Below, piece by piece: positions 14,331 to 26,621 of a stretch of DNA of 64,000 nt. The notes beneath the pieces are model-generated. The model was given only the letters and a program-made list of their open reading frames with translations. It was not told the origin of the DNA and searched no databases. Location: contig NC_082691.1 of NCBI RefSeq assembly GCF_949987515.2, positions 58,473,740 to 58,537,739 of the forward strand, read 5' to 3'. Source of the stretch: Delphinus delphis. Taxonomy: Eukaryota; Chordata; Mammalia; Artiodactyla; Delphinidae. The number at the start of each line of letters is the position of its first letter. Within the stretch, counting starts at the first letter, position 1. A program made the translations under genes and the position numbers.

Positions 14331-15081
14331 TACTTAAAGATGGTTCAATCCCCTTTCCTTCCTAAGATGCTACCTCAAGCACCAGCACAGTCACTTCTAA
14401 GGAATTTGTCTCAGAGGAAGGGAGCTCTCTGCGGAATCATGTGCCAGGCTAGCAAGCCTTCCTCGAAAATCAAGTGGGTCAGTCTATGGTCTTAACCTTT
14501 GCTTTTCAACGTCTAAACTCTTAATTCACACTTTGGTGCAGTTGCAAACAAGACACACAACTGAAAACAGGAAGCTATACATTGTGACTTCTCCAAACAA
14601 AGACCAGAGGCCAAATCCAAATATATATAGCAAGAAAGATAAGTCTGTTACGTGCCTAAATTTTATAAGATACAGTGTTCTGCAACAGCCAAAAATATCT
14701 TTACCATTGGCCCAGTGCTGATACCTAAAGATCTGTGAGTGGAACTTGACCTCCCTTGGGTTAAGGTATTCCTCTATTAACATGCAAACTTTCCTAGGGG
14801 TAATTTATCAAAGCCTTTCCAATGTACTTAACTGAGAATTTGATTTGAGGGGGGAAACAGATTCAAAAATGGGACAACTACCGACAGACAGTAGTGTCGG
14901 GAAGGGGCCCTGTGCAGTGTGCTGAGGGACCACAGAAGAGTGCAGGAAGTAAAGAATCATTTTTACCTACTACAAAGGACTGCTTAGCGCCATGCCTAGT
15001 CCACATCTGCGCATTCAGCCCAAGTGCAATGGCTCACCCTTCTTTTCAGCCACAAAGCCCAAGGTAATAAACACAATTAGA

Positions 15082-15230
15082 ACAGAGCTTCTCAAACTTT
15101 AATGTGTACATAGAGATCTTGTTTAAATGCTAATTCAGATTCAGTAGGTATGGGTGGGGACAGAGATTTAGCATTTTGAACAAGCTCCCAGGTGACACTG
15201 TTGCAGTTGGTCTGCAGTCCATACTTTGGG
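15082..15230 (+). mobile_element. MER5A-type hAT (Charlie) MITE
   Basis: It opens CAGAGCTTCTCAAACTTTAA, contains CAGATTCAGTAGGTATGGGT and AAGCTCCCAGGTGACACTG, and ends near CATACTTTGGG: the MER5A order. Confidence 0.85.
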
Positions 15231-15344
15231 TAGGAAGGGGCTAAAAGAATCCCTTCCTTTTCAGTGCGATGTCTACTACTCTAACCCTGGCTCTTCTCAA
15301 CACCCTCTGAACCAAAAGCAACAGTATTTAGCTGGGGAAGAGGC

Positions 15345-15535
15345 AAAATATAGTGGTTTTGAGAGCAGAGCCGGGTCCTTGGAGTCAGACAGACATGAAT
15401 ACAAATTTCAGTTCTGCCACTTATATGACCTTCATTTGACCTCTCTATCCCGGAATTTCCTCCGTTGTCAAATAGTGATGATATCTACCGCACAGAGAGG
15501 CTGTCAAGATTCAGAATAATGTAGCAAGACACTTA
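15345..15535 (+). repeat. MIR SINE
   Basis: It shows AGTGGTTTTGAGAGCAGAG, TGGAGTCAGACAGACATGAA, CAGTTCTGCCACTTATATGA and a degraded tail: MIR from the head through the core. Confidence 0.85.
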
Positions 15536-15589
15536 GCTTGCTGCCTCCACTAGATGGTCTCTTTGCCTTGACTCATCCAACAATTAACT

Positions 15590-15800
15590 GCCAGGACCAT
15601 CTCCCTCAAATATGCACTCATCACATCAGTCTGTTGCTTCAGGGATCTCTTAATGACTACCAGATCAAAGGTAAACTCCTTAACTTGGTATTCAGCTCTC
15701 ACTGTCCCTCATTTGCTTACCTCTAAGACCCACTGCGCTCCTTCCTATTCAACATCACCTCTGGTTATTACCTTCTCCAGGCAAATCACCTCTGTGCCAC
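15590..15800 (+). repeat. L2 LINE 3' fragment
   Basis: It resembles the L2 3' coding end: AAAGGTAAACTCCTTAACTT, CACTGTCCCTCATTTGC, then CCTCTAAGACCCACTGCGCT. Confidence 0.6.
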
Positions 15801-15869
15801 CATTAAATGTACTAATTCTGAAATGTGGACACAAGCATTTGGAGATCTAGGGAACTTCTAATCAATCAC

Positions 15870-15990
15870 CTGGTCCAAACTCTTCCTTTCACAAATCAGA
15901 AAGTAAAAATCCAGAGAGGCTAAGTGACCTGACCTTGACAACAAAATGATTACCAATCAGTATGAAAACCTGGTTTTTGGACTTCTACTC
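15870..15990 (-). repeat. MIR-like fragment
   Basis: CACAAATCAGAAAGTAAAAA, CCAGAGAGGCTAAGTGACCT and a following ACCTGGTTTTTGGACTTC fit reverse MIR, with much decay. Confidence 0.5.
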
Positions 15991-17192
15991 TAAATGTTCT
16001 TTTCAGCAGATTTTCCCACTTTCTCTCTAGCAAACTTCAGGAACCATGCAAAACTCACTTTTAAAAAAAAGGCCCTCCGTTTACAATTTACTCTACAACC
16101 TCTCAGAACGTAGGCATGAAGTTCATGTTTTGGTTTATTCAACATGATGCCAAAACATATGACTGACTGAGTCAACAAATAAGGGAAGAAAATCAATGAT
16201 ACCAATTATTTGCCTTGGTACAGGCCAAATCAATTCAATATTTTAACACATACTAGTTACTGTTTTCGGAATCTGCCTTGTTAGAACTTAGATTGCGGAT
16301 AGGTGGCTATCTTCTCTTTCCAACTGGATCACAAGTCTCTTGAAAACAGGAATTTTTTTTCTTCACCTTTGAATTCCCCATTACGTTGCCAAGGTACCTT
16401 GTTCCTTTCTTCATGAATTGTGTAAATAACTGCTAATTTACTGTATTAAAAATGCATTATTTTTCATAATTTGAGTTTTATTACCTTTGCAATATTTCTT
16501 ATCTAGCCCATTTTGTTATAGTCTTATTTGCCCACTTTGTTTTATAGTGATGTATTTTCCCATTCAATGGCATAAAAATCAAAAAGATGATTCTCAATGG
16601 CTATGTGTTTTTATTTTATTCATATATGCCTTTGTAATCATAAAAATATTTTACATCTCTGTATACTTTATATCTCCAATCACACAATATATATCTTGAG
16701 TGTAAAAACATGTTTTCTACTTTTTTATCATTTCTCCAAACTATAACCCCTCACGTCTACCAAAGTACCTGAAGCTAGGCTATACACATTACAGAAGGAC
16801 TAAAATAATCATTGTTCTGATACTGCTATAACACAAGCTAGCTTAAAGGAACCCAAAAAAAAGTTAAAAAAAAAAAAAAACCCACACAAGTGCAACAATA
16901 TGTTATGTATACAAAGATATGTGTAAGTTGCAAACTAATCTAAATTCTCAGAATAAAATGCAAAAATATGATTTTTATTATCAAAAACCACATGATACTA
17001 TAGTTGGTTACCCTAAATGGGAAGTAATTGAAAGAACCTTGTTTTTCCTGGTTTTAAATATTATTTCACATTCTACTGGAGCCCAGAGAAAAGTAAAACA
17101 TCTATTGCTTGGCTTTTACTAGAACTGATTAGTGCTACACCTAACTTTATGCACAAAAAAATCTTCCTCAAAAGTCGGTGTCTATCATAAAG

Positions 17193-17250
17193 CAGAAACT
17201 AACACACCATTGTAAAGCAATTATACCCAATAAAGGTGTTAAAAAAAATG
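17193..17250 (+). mobile_element. L1 3' terminal fragment
   Basis: CAGAAACTAACACACCATTG, TAAAGCAATTATACCC and AATAAAGGTGTT plus an A-run match the very end of artiodactyl L1. Confidence 0.8.
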
Positions 17251-19813
17251 TGTAATGTGTAAAAATTTATCCATTAAATTTATATTTATGCACATGGATG
17301 GATTTATATCTAAGCTTGTTGTAGATGCATTATAAGAGTTCATTATTTATAGGCATCATGGAGATAATCCTTAAAGTAATCCTTTGGAATAAGTGATTTA
17401 CATGTTTTATAAGTTCAAGTTTTCATATATTGTATTCCTTAAAGAAAACGAATACCAAAAAAGAAGAAAACATCATCTACTATTATAAATTATGATCAAA
17501 AGAGCATAGCCTTTTTTCTTAATCTCAAACTTTAAAAATAGTTCCATACGTAAACCAGTATTTTTTCATACAAACCTATGTTCTGTAATGCTCACAGTTT
17601 TTAGTAACCTATATTACTTGGGAATTTTTAGTTAAGAAGATACCAGGACAATAAATGACTGTTTTGTATCTTTAGCTTCATTTTAGTCTTCCTATATTCA
17701 CGCCCTAGAGGTTCCAGATTCTTATCCACAAAGTGATTATGGTCTAGGACTGAATCAGATTTGTAACAAATGTCTACTGTGATCCTTCCACCTATCATCG
17801 ATGGGCAGAGCCAATATATGTCTTCTAGCTCACTGAATCCTTTCACATTACCTTAGGGACTTTCCACAATGCTACACGGTTAGATGCTTGCTTTTACAAA
17901 TAATGAAAATGAATGAAAAATGATTTCAAAATAGAAAAATGGAAACCCAAATCGTTATATTGTATCTAAAAGCCACCCTGCATCTACCATCTTAGTGCCT
18001 AAACAAACATTCTAACATGTATGACAAGCGATATTCTTTAAGGTTTTGAGGTTCATTATCTCTAATTTTATCTGATTACTGACATGCACCATTTCTACTA
18101 ACACTTCAATATATCCAGCAATACAATAGCATAAAACTTCTAACAGTGATCTACAATAGTCTAGAAACCATTATGATTTGTTTTAAGTTTTTCAGAAAAA
18201 AATAAAAGCACAAAGCTAATAAAATGAAATTTCTATTAAATATAATTTTTATAAATATTACCAAATCACAATGAAACTAACAGCAGTCATACAATCATTT
18301 ATAAAATGTATTTTCCCTCAAAAAATAAAAACAAAAAAGTGTTTCCAAAGAGAGACGAGAAAAAATTACAAAGTACAATATTTTTAAGCTACAAGCGTTA
18401 CAAAACTCTGTCACCATCTACGTTACAATTCTAGTCATCAATAAGGTACTTTGTTTTCAATGCATTATTCAAAAATCAATTATATCAACTCTTTTGTATA
18501 GAAAAGCAGCACACCTTTCAGGCAACTAGTATTAATGAGTAGACATGACTATAGAATATCCATCTGTTTCTCTGACAAAGCTGTGGCTACTCTAGTCACT
18601 CATTGAAATTCCATTAATCTGGTGTACCAAGGTCCAATGCGAAAATCAAAACTCCATCTAACCCTTTATCAGTTCACAATAACCTACAAGTGAACTCTGC
18701 CTGTTAGCATGCAGCAAGTTATGATTTTGCTATCAATCAGGCAGTTGGCCAATAAAAAAAAAAAAAGGCAGGCTGGAAACAGTGTGTCTGGCAGGGTTTG
18801 AAGACTTTGTTTTTGTTTTCTGTTTTCATTTCCTTTCAATTTCTATAGGGTGTCTGGACCTTGTGAGATTATGCATTATTCTCCTTGGCTGTGATTTAAT
18901 TGCTATCAGCAATCAAGTCGAAGCATCACTGAAGTGTGCTTGAATTTCATTAGAAGATATAACTTATGCTACTTTCCTACAGTACCTAATAAACCATAAA
19001 GAAACCAAAACACATATGGCTTGAGGGAATAACTGGAAAATTAGGTAGCCATTTGGGAACTGAATGAACTTTTGAACCAGAGGAACAGAGAAAAAGAAAT
19101 ATTAAAGGAAAAGACAAACTTAGAATGCACACAGAGATGTGCAGGTTTGACCTTTATAGTACCTTGAAAATTACATTAGCATTATGAAAAATACATATCA
19201 TGTTTGTAGTTTATAATCCATCAAAGTTCAGATACTTTGTTAGTGCCTACCATAAGGTAAAAGTCAAAAGGACAAAACAACAATCTGATTTGACAAAAGG
19301 CCTTTTGGTGACCTGTGCTAATTTAGTTATACTTGTTGTTAAATGCATTATCATTTTATAATTAATATATCATTAGACTAAGGTCACACAATGAAGGAAA
19401 ATTTATTCAGCAAAGGAAAGAGAACACATATAACGATTAAGCTGCAGGAAGAAAAACTAATATGACTAGATGATATTTTAGAGTGGAAATTAAAAGTTCA
19501 AGTGGTAGTTTTAAAATTAATTTAGAGTATTCTTAGAAGAAAATGTAAAATTATCAAAAACAGCATTATTTATATACCAAAAATGAATAATACTAAAAGT
19601 TAAATTTTCAATCTAAGAATTGCTTACATAAACACTGATGAAAATGCAATGTTTAACAAAAATTTAAATGTTACACATAAATATAATTTATTAAATAATA
19701 TTCAAATATTGATAATGTTTTAGCAATAAATCTTTTTCATGCTATTAATGTATTTTCTTTATATTTGGTTATGAAAACAAACATAATAAATTATTTACTC
19801 ATAAGAAAAAGAC

Positions 19814-19847
19814 AATAATCCTGTAAATGATTATTTACAGGATTATT
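19814..19847. repeat. 15-bp inverted repeat with 4-nt loop
   Basis: AATAATCCTGTAAAT is followed by GATT and its exact reverse complement. It contains two forkhead-like TGTAAAT/ATTTACA motifs, with a third right after. Confidence 0.85.
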
Positions 19848-21474
19848 TACATGAAATACAATAGCAATTCACTTTTCCTAACAAATCACTGGCTCTCATA
19901 TATATTTAATTGTTGGATTTCTTAGGTTGTAGTTTTTTCAAGATGGCACATAATGCTTCCTGGTACATCAAAATATCTATGCTACTCTGAGAAATCCTGA
20001 GCATATATATTCTATGAATATGTATCCATATCTATATATTATCCTGAGTATAAGTACTCTCTATATATGTATACATACAAACATACTCATTTCTATCTAC
20101 CAATGTTTTCCAGAGAAGCAAAACAAACCATTGTAATGTGTCTGAAAAATAGTTCAACTCAAATAATAATTCATTGTTTTGCCTGAAAATATTACTTCAT
20201 CGATTATAAAACATTTTCTAGGAGAAATGCTTTTGAAGATCAGGTTAGAAGGGGTAATGCTCTGTTTCAGATAATAAGTGTGACTGAAGAAAAATGTGCA
20301 TCTTTTTAAAAACTAGACAATCTAAGAGAAATTCTTTCCTTTTAAAAATAGATATTAAATGTTAGCCAAAATGTAAAATTCAACATAAAATGGATATGAT
20401 TATTGTTGCTACACACTGTACAAAGTTCTGAATATAAAAAAAAGCTTGTGTTGTTCTGAATCAGTGGTTAGAATGTTTATCACTTATGCATGTACTTGAC
20501 TTATCCCTGTTCTGCAGTAGACATAATTTTATACCTCATAAAAGCAATTTATGTTTCCAAAGGGAATAATCTGGATAACATAAAATGTGGAGTGCTCTGT
20601 TGCAGGAAGCATATTTTCATTCAGCAATTGTATTTAGAGATGGAACTGCACAGTTTGATCATCATATAGTGGCAGAAGGCATTATTCATTTCTATGTCTA
20701 TGTGAAGCTTTGAGTGCCACAAATTAATATGCATGGCTAATTTATCAATACACATTCTTAATTTGTACCTATATATCACCCTTATAGGTCTCTATAATTC
20801 AGATGCACTCAACTTGGTGGCATAACAGAGAAAGCACATGCTACACTAAAAACAAGTTTCATAAGTTTGGCAAGTTTTTAAAAATTAATAAGAAATAAAT
20901 AATCAATTTTATTACTATTTCAATTAATACAAAAAACTATAATATTACTGTGTAATATAGGATATTTTTAAATGACAATCAGAAAAATGAAAATGTATTA
21001 TTAAAAGAAGCATTTGATGGAAACCTGTCTCAATGAGAGAAGGCAATGTAGGAATAATTAATTTAATATTTTATGAACTCATTTTGTATGAAGTTTTCAG
21101 GGAAAAAGAGATCAAAAACCTTCTTCATTATTTATAAAATAATGAAATACAACAAGTCATTAAGCAGCACAATAAAATTAAGCAAGAATCTTATAATATC
21201 AAATTAACCAACAAACTTACTGATAATGTTCATACGATGATGCAAGCACTCTCCTAAAAATTCAAGTAAAGAAAATTTCCTAGGAAAAGAAAGAACTACA
21301 TACTTAGGAAAACCACTAGAGAGAGCTCTTCTGTTCCTTAAAAGGTTCTGGTAAAGGTAAGTTAACTGAAGCCTCTGTGTTTATCTGCTTTCTGACAAGA
21401 CCACCACCTTTACACATTGCACTGTTTTGTGTTAGAGTGTCAAGAGGTATATTCTATGGGAAAATGTCGCATAC

Positions 21475-21582
21475 CATCAGATGGGGCCTCATCATCTTTA
21501 TCATATCTTTCTGAGGCTAATGAAATAGTGTCTGGAGGCCCAGCAAAAGGGTCATCGTATTCTTCTCCATCTTCTATATCAC
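21475..21582 (-). CDS. SKAP2: SKAP2 exon 4 (residues 67-103, tyrosine/acidic linker)
   Basis: On the minus strand a TTTTATAG acceptor opens a 108-nt exon that reads DIEDGEEYDDPFAGPPDTIS, then LASERYDKDDEAPSD, ending one base into Gly103 at a weak ATG|GTATGC donor. The EEYDDPF motif puts a tyrosine at residue 75, a known phosphotyrosine position in SKAP2, and the ERYDKDDE segment is equally characteristic. It is the acidic, disordered linker between the dimerization helices and the PH domain. From memory human has Ala where this copy has Ile69. The exon keeps the frame (108 = 36 codons). An antisense L1 3' end starts only about 26 nt upstream of the acceptor, so the branch point may lie in or at the edge of L1-derived DNA. 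Confidence 0.96.
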
Positions 21583-21608
21583 CTATAAAAGAATCAGAGA
21601 AAAAAAGA

Positions 21609-21720
21609 ATGGATATATGTATACATGTATGTATACCTGAACCACTTTGCTGTACACCTGAAACTAACACAACATTGTAAATCAACTATGCCCCAATATA
21701 AAGTAAAAATTAAACTTAAA
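21609..21720 (+). mobile_element. L1 3' end abutting SKAP2 exon 4 acceptor
   Basis: CTGAACCACTTTGCTGTACA, CCTGAAACTAACACAACATT and GTAAATCAACTATGCCCC followed by an A-rich tail are the L1 3' terminus. It is antisense to SKAP2 and begins about 26 nt from the exon 4 3' splice site. Confidence 0.88.
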
Positions 21721-24700
21721 AATATTATTAAAAAACAAAAACTAATCAGAGAAAAGTCTTTTATAATTTAGCCATCTTTAAAAGTGTTACTTTGTCAAAG
21801 AGGTAAATTTTACTATTAAATTCGGTCACTTTCATGGAAAACCAAAGAAAAATTTTTGAACTAGATAAAAACAGATCCTATTTTAATGTATATTCGCTGT
21901 AACTTAGCTAAAGTAAGTTTTTGAAAGTCAGTACACAACTGCTTCTTTCTGTTACAAAAGGATACAACTTCCAAAATTATGATGGTCTCTACAAAGAGGA
22001 ATTCAAAAAAGTGGAAGCAGGTTAAAACATAGTGTGTAACCAAAATAAACAAAACCAAAATAACAATAACAGCAACCAAAAAAAGCATGGAAAGCACAAC
22101 AGAGAAAATAATTCAAGTTAATTCCATTTACCTACTCAATAATTGGAAAAATGATGATGAGAAATTGATAATTCAAAGCCATATGAACGTTTTATGTTTT
22201 CATTAAAAAATCACAGATTATATTAGAATAGATTAAAAATACTCAGTTGTGTTTTCAAGAGCAGGAATCTTTTACGGAAAAACTGCTTTAAAACTCATAT
22301 AAACCTTTTAAATTCAAACAAGGTGATTTACAAACTAGACACTTTTGATTTTGCATTCAGTGATATGTTACTTTATTTTTTCTTGTGTTTTGGCTAGTTT
22401 TCTAGATGATTTCCAAATCTTAGGCTGATTGGTTGGCTTGAAGTCATTTAATCCCCACAATAAAATCTTGTGGTTTGGGTTTTTTCCATATACTCATTAG
22501 AATAATTTTTTAAAAGAGTGAATCAAACATTTGCTATATCCCAGTTACATCTAAGCACTCATTCTTCATCCATATTGAACAACAAGGAAAAAGGTATGCT
22601 TAATACCATATAAATGATCTGTTAACAATTCAAGCTACTTGTTAAAAATTCAAGAGAAAACCAGCCACCTCACCTAAAAGTCATAGTGAAAAATCTCCCT
22701 AGGAATCCTAGAGTGCCTATAGTATTACTTTTAGATCATAGTTGCTAGGCAGATCCAGATTAAAGCTACCTGGCTCTCCAAAAGGATATCTGTATCCTCT
22801 GACATGCATCTGATGGGTTGCACCCTACTTTCACCACATTTTTGGTAGAGGAAAGAGCCTCTTTCAAGACAACACTTTCAAAATAATAAAAACCAATATT
22901 CATATCTACTTTTTAAAATTTTGATATTTTATCAGCATTCATCATCCCTACCCTACCCTGAAAGTAAAGATATCTCCCATCAAGACAATAAGAGCAGAAT
23001 ATAGAGATGACTATCTTATTGTCCTTAGTGATTATACCATTATGTGTACCATACATGGTGATGTTTCTTCCCCAATTAAAATTCCAAGAAACATGTACAA
23101 ATACTACTCATTCTCGGATCTTAATTTCTCTTTCTTTCAAGATGTTCAAAGTACTTCTCAGAACATTCAGTGATCCCTTATAATATTTCTCTTATGGAAA
23201 GAAGAGTGGTCTGATTTAAAATATGAGGTAAGAGAGAACCTCATAAAAAGTGCTAGTAAAAATATGTTTGAACATAAAATGACAGCTCATGAAATACACA
23301 GTAGTAAAGATCACAAAATTCTCAACTGCTCAAAATTGCTAGAATATCCTTATATTCTTAATAAAGTAAGAATTTTTATGTTATGAATTTTCTAAGGATA
23401 TTTCAAATCATGAACTATAAATCTTGCTATGAAAAAAAAGTATTAGCACACTTCGACTACATTACCATAACTTAGCACTTAGCATATTACACTATTAAGA
23501 ATACAGAAATACAACAATAAAGCTAATGATTCTATGGAAAGGATTTTGAAAAAATTCAGATGCTCATGCTTAAATCTATTAAACTCTGTGTGGAAATAAA
23601 CAAAAAAATTTCTTTAAGTTTTGAAAATCAGAATTAGTTTATTATCCTTTGATAATATCCATTATATATTTTTGTGTATATATCCATGTATGTACACATA
23701 CACACAGCAAAAACGTCATTATTAAAGCTATAAATTCAATAATATTTAATATAAGTTAAGACCGTTCTACGCAAATTAGTCACTGACATGTTAAAGACCT
23801 CTGTGGTTTTTGGTTTTGTTCAAAAAAAAAGAACACTTTTTGGATTATAAAGTGAAATTGTCTTCAATTTACCCATTCTAAGAACTGCAGTTCATTTCAA
23901 ATGTTGGGTTTTTTTAAAAAAATACTGTGATATTTATATTTATCTAAGACAAAATAAATTAAGTACTGCTACTGGCCTCATTTCTCCCCTCCCCGCCCCC
24001 CCTTTTTCAAAGCTTTCCTTGAATTTAACTCAGAAAGTAAAGAATAAGCATCCCTGTGGCATCTGTATAGGGTAATTCCCTTTTTAACTTGCATTAAGTT
24101 GAAAAAACACATCGTTTTTCAAAACAGTCTTCTTCATTTTACTGTTGTTCCAGTGATGATCCACCCCTTTTCCCCCCTCCCTAATTATATTTTTCAACTC
24201 AACAAAGAGCTGCTATATTATAAGGAGCTTTAATTGAACACAGGGGTCGCTGTTGAGCAGTGCAAAGCATTTTTTCTCCCCAGGGGCTGAGTACTTGCAA
24301 CTTATACCTGCAAAGACTTCGATAAATTAAAAGGAAAATGTTCAACTTGTGTTCATGTAATAGAAAACTGAACTCCAAAGCAACAATGGGCATCAGGTAA
24401 ACGTATCCAATACAATTTACAGACATAATTGAAAGCATTACATCCTAATCAGACATCTAAAAGAAAAGCATGCTCAAATGAAATGTCTACAGAATCATTA
24501 GTTGGCAGCCATTCTATTACCATCACACATAATGTCAGTGGTGCCTTGAGCCTGTGCCAATGACAACAGCATAAATTTTGCATCTCATTTCTATGGTCAT
24601 AAAATTAATGATCAGTTTAAAAATACTTCTTTGTAAAAGTTATTGCGCAAAGAAAAGACATGAATGTGTCCCTGTTATGTACTCAGAAGGATAATTATAG

Positions 24701-26497
24701 GGTTGTTGCTCATTAATACTGTTTCTTGTTTCCCTAGAAAAGCATTTGATTTATCCCACAACTTTCAAAAGTTTAATTAATGATACAAAGTTAACAGTCT
24801 AAAAGACAATGATCCAAGACTTCTTGTCCTGTAATTTCATTGGCAAGTTAAATAACACATCAAAATCAAGGCTTAGGCGTATCACAGCAGCATATTTCTT
24901 TGAAAAATATTTTTAAATTTTTAATAGTTGGGTTCAAATTACTATTATCCCTTCTTTTTTATATGGCTCATGGTCAATTAACATTTCCTAAATGCCTGGA
25001 GATAAAGCCCAACAGCAATTCAACAGTCATGATCCCACCATTGAAGGTGATTTAACCAATCTACTGCTTGTTTTGGCAAATACAGTTCTATTTTGAACGC
25101 AATAAGGTAAATAGTAAACTAAATAATATACCTAAAATTCAGACGATAACCATTCCCTTTTACAGAGAATGAAATGTAAACTTGGTGGGGAAAGTTACTT
25201 GAGTCAAAAATATTAATTTCTAATTTTCTACTCAGTTCACTTGTCCAAAATAATTTCTCAAGTGATAATATACAGCTATGAATGGACATAAACATTTAAC
25301 TTGTCATTTCTCAAGGGAACCTGTAGTTTAATTCTTAAAAATTTGAAAGATTTGAGTCACCACAAATAAGATTCTCTTCATAACTCTTCTACCATAGAAG
25401 GGCTAATTTACGGCATGCGAACGTGAGGCAGAATTTTAAAGGAAGGACACCATTCCTCAAGTACTACCTTTGAAACAGACTTCTACTACTATAGGCCCCG
25501 TAATCTCAAACATGCTTAACACATTTGTATAAGGCCAGAGATGGGGGGTGGGGGTAAGGGAAGCTGCAAGTTATTTGCTCAGATTTCACTGGGGAGCTAA
25601 CTTTCAACAGAACATATACTATGTTAGGAAGAGTAAAGGAAACGAAGTTAAACTCATCCCAACTTCTGACTTTTCTGCTTTTCTCAAGGATTCCATCAGA
25701 ACAAACTAAAATGGGTCCCTTCTTATCTAACAGCCCTGTTACTCAAAAAACTAGTTTAGTCCATAAATAAACTTAATAATACCAATGAGGTCAAAGGAAA
25801 TTGCTTTCTAAGTAAACCTATTCATATTTAACAATATCAATGGAGTTTTAGGATAAAATCTGCTAAATAAATGTTTTAATTTAGAGGGAAAATATTTTAA
25901 AGGAGAAAATGACAGCTTTTTAGTTATGACATCTAAAGAGAATTGAAAACAATATATTCACATTTTTTAAAGCTGTAGACACCCATATTTGAAAAATATT
26001 CTCTTGAAATATTTGTCTCATGTTAATATGCATACCCTTCCTTTAGTAATTTATGGTTTCCTCAAAATTTATTTGAAAACTGAATTATAAATCAAGATTT
26101 ACTAAATCCTCTTGATAAATGAACTTGAATCTGAGAATACACATTAATATAACACTTATTGAACACTGACTATGTGTCATGCATAGGTATCTTCACATTA
26201 TCTTATTCTATAAAGAAAATAATAATACCAAAATCATCACTGGAGTAAAACAAGCCTAATATAAGGGCAAGATACAACTACAAGTAAAACTTGTTTATCA
26301 TGTACCTAATATATATTAGAAAATTCTATTTTATACTCAGTAACACCTTTACTCAAGTAGTAATATATTTTCATCCCCAAAATAATTATTTCAAGTCACA
26401 TTTAAGAGCACTATGACCTTATGATGTGACAGAGAACAAATTCTGAAATAATCATAATTGTAAAATAATTCTAAAATGAGCATAATTCTAGTGCATG

Positions 26498-26621
26498 AAG
26501 CCTGTATTTAGGAGTATACTTTATATTATATATATATAATATATATATATATAATATATATATATTATATATATATATATTATATATATATAATATAAAG
26601 TATACTCCTAAATACAGGCTT
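26498..26621. repeat. Perfect 124-bp AT-rich palindrome, no spacer
   Basis: Arm AAGCCTGTATTTAGGAGTAT (26498-26517, continuing into a TA-rich centre) is matched base for base by its reverse complement ending at 26621. I checked every pair i + j = 53119 from 26498/26621 to 26559/26560 and found no mismatch. The next outer pair (26497 G, 26622 T) does not pair. It could extrude as a cruciform. TA-rich sequence continues to about 26655. Confidence 0.97.

Larger units (their letters stand above)
1..21474 (-). other. SKAP2: SKAP2 intron 4 (partial)
   Basis: No exon, RNA gene or intact foreign ORF is recognised here. Identified contents are MIR copies, an L1 3' tail near 8540, a long L1 3' end with a nested CHR-1 SINE at 11940-13088, MER5A, L2, a short L1 tail at 17193-17250, a CA repeat at 11273-11304 and several short inverted repeats. 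Stretches with nothing recognised include 1-1310, 2170-4240, 4650-8540, 8950-11270, 13090-14165, 16000-17190 and 17260-18560. Blocks at 4260-4650, 18560-18970 and 20570-20790 are of mixed composition without repeat features and may be conserved noncoding elements. Confidence 0.8.

Noticed and set aside
15547..15557. CTCF-like core CCACTAGATGG
   Set aside because: The 3' half does not match (11 of 14) and the site lies at the edge of MIR/L2 DNA; too weak to call.
1..21474. Search for SKAP2 exon 5 (start of the PH domain)
   Set aside because: I looked for the reverse complement of an AGYLEK-type coding segment with splice sites and did not see one; the exon probably lies outside the window.
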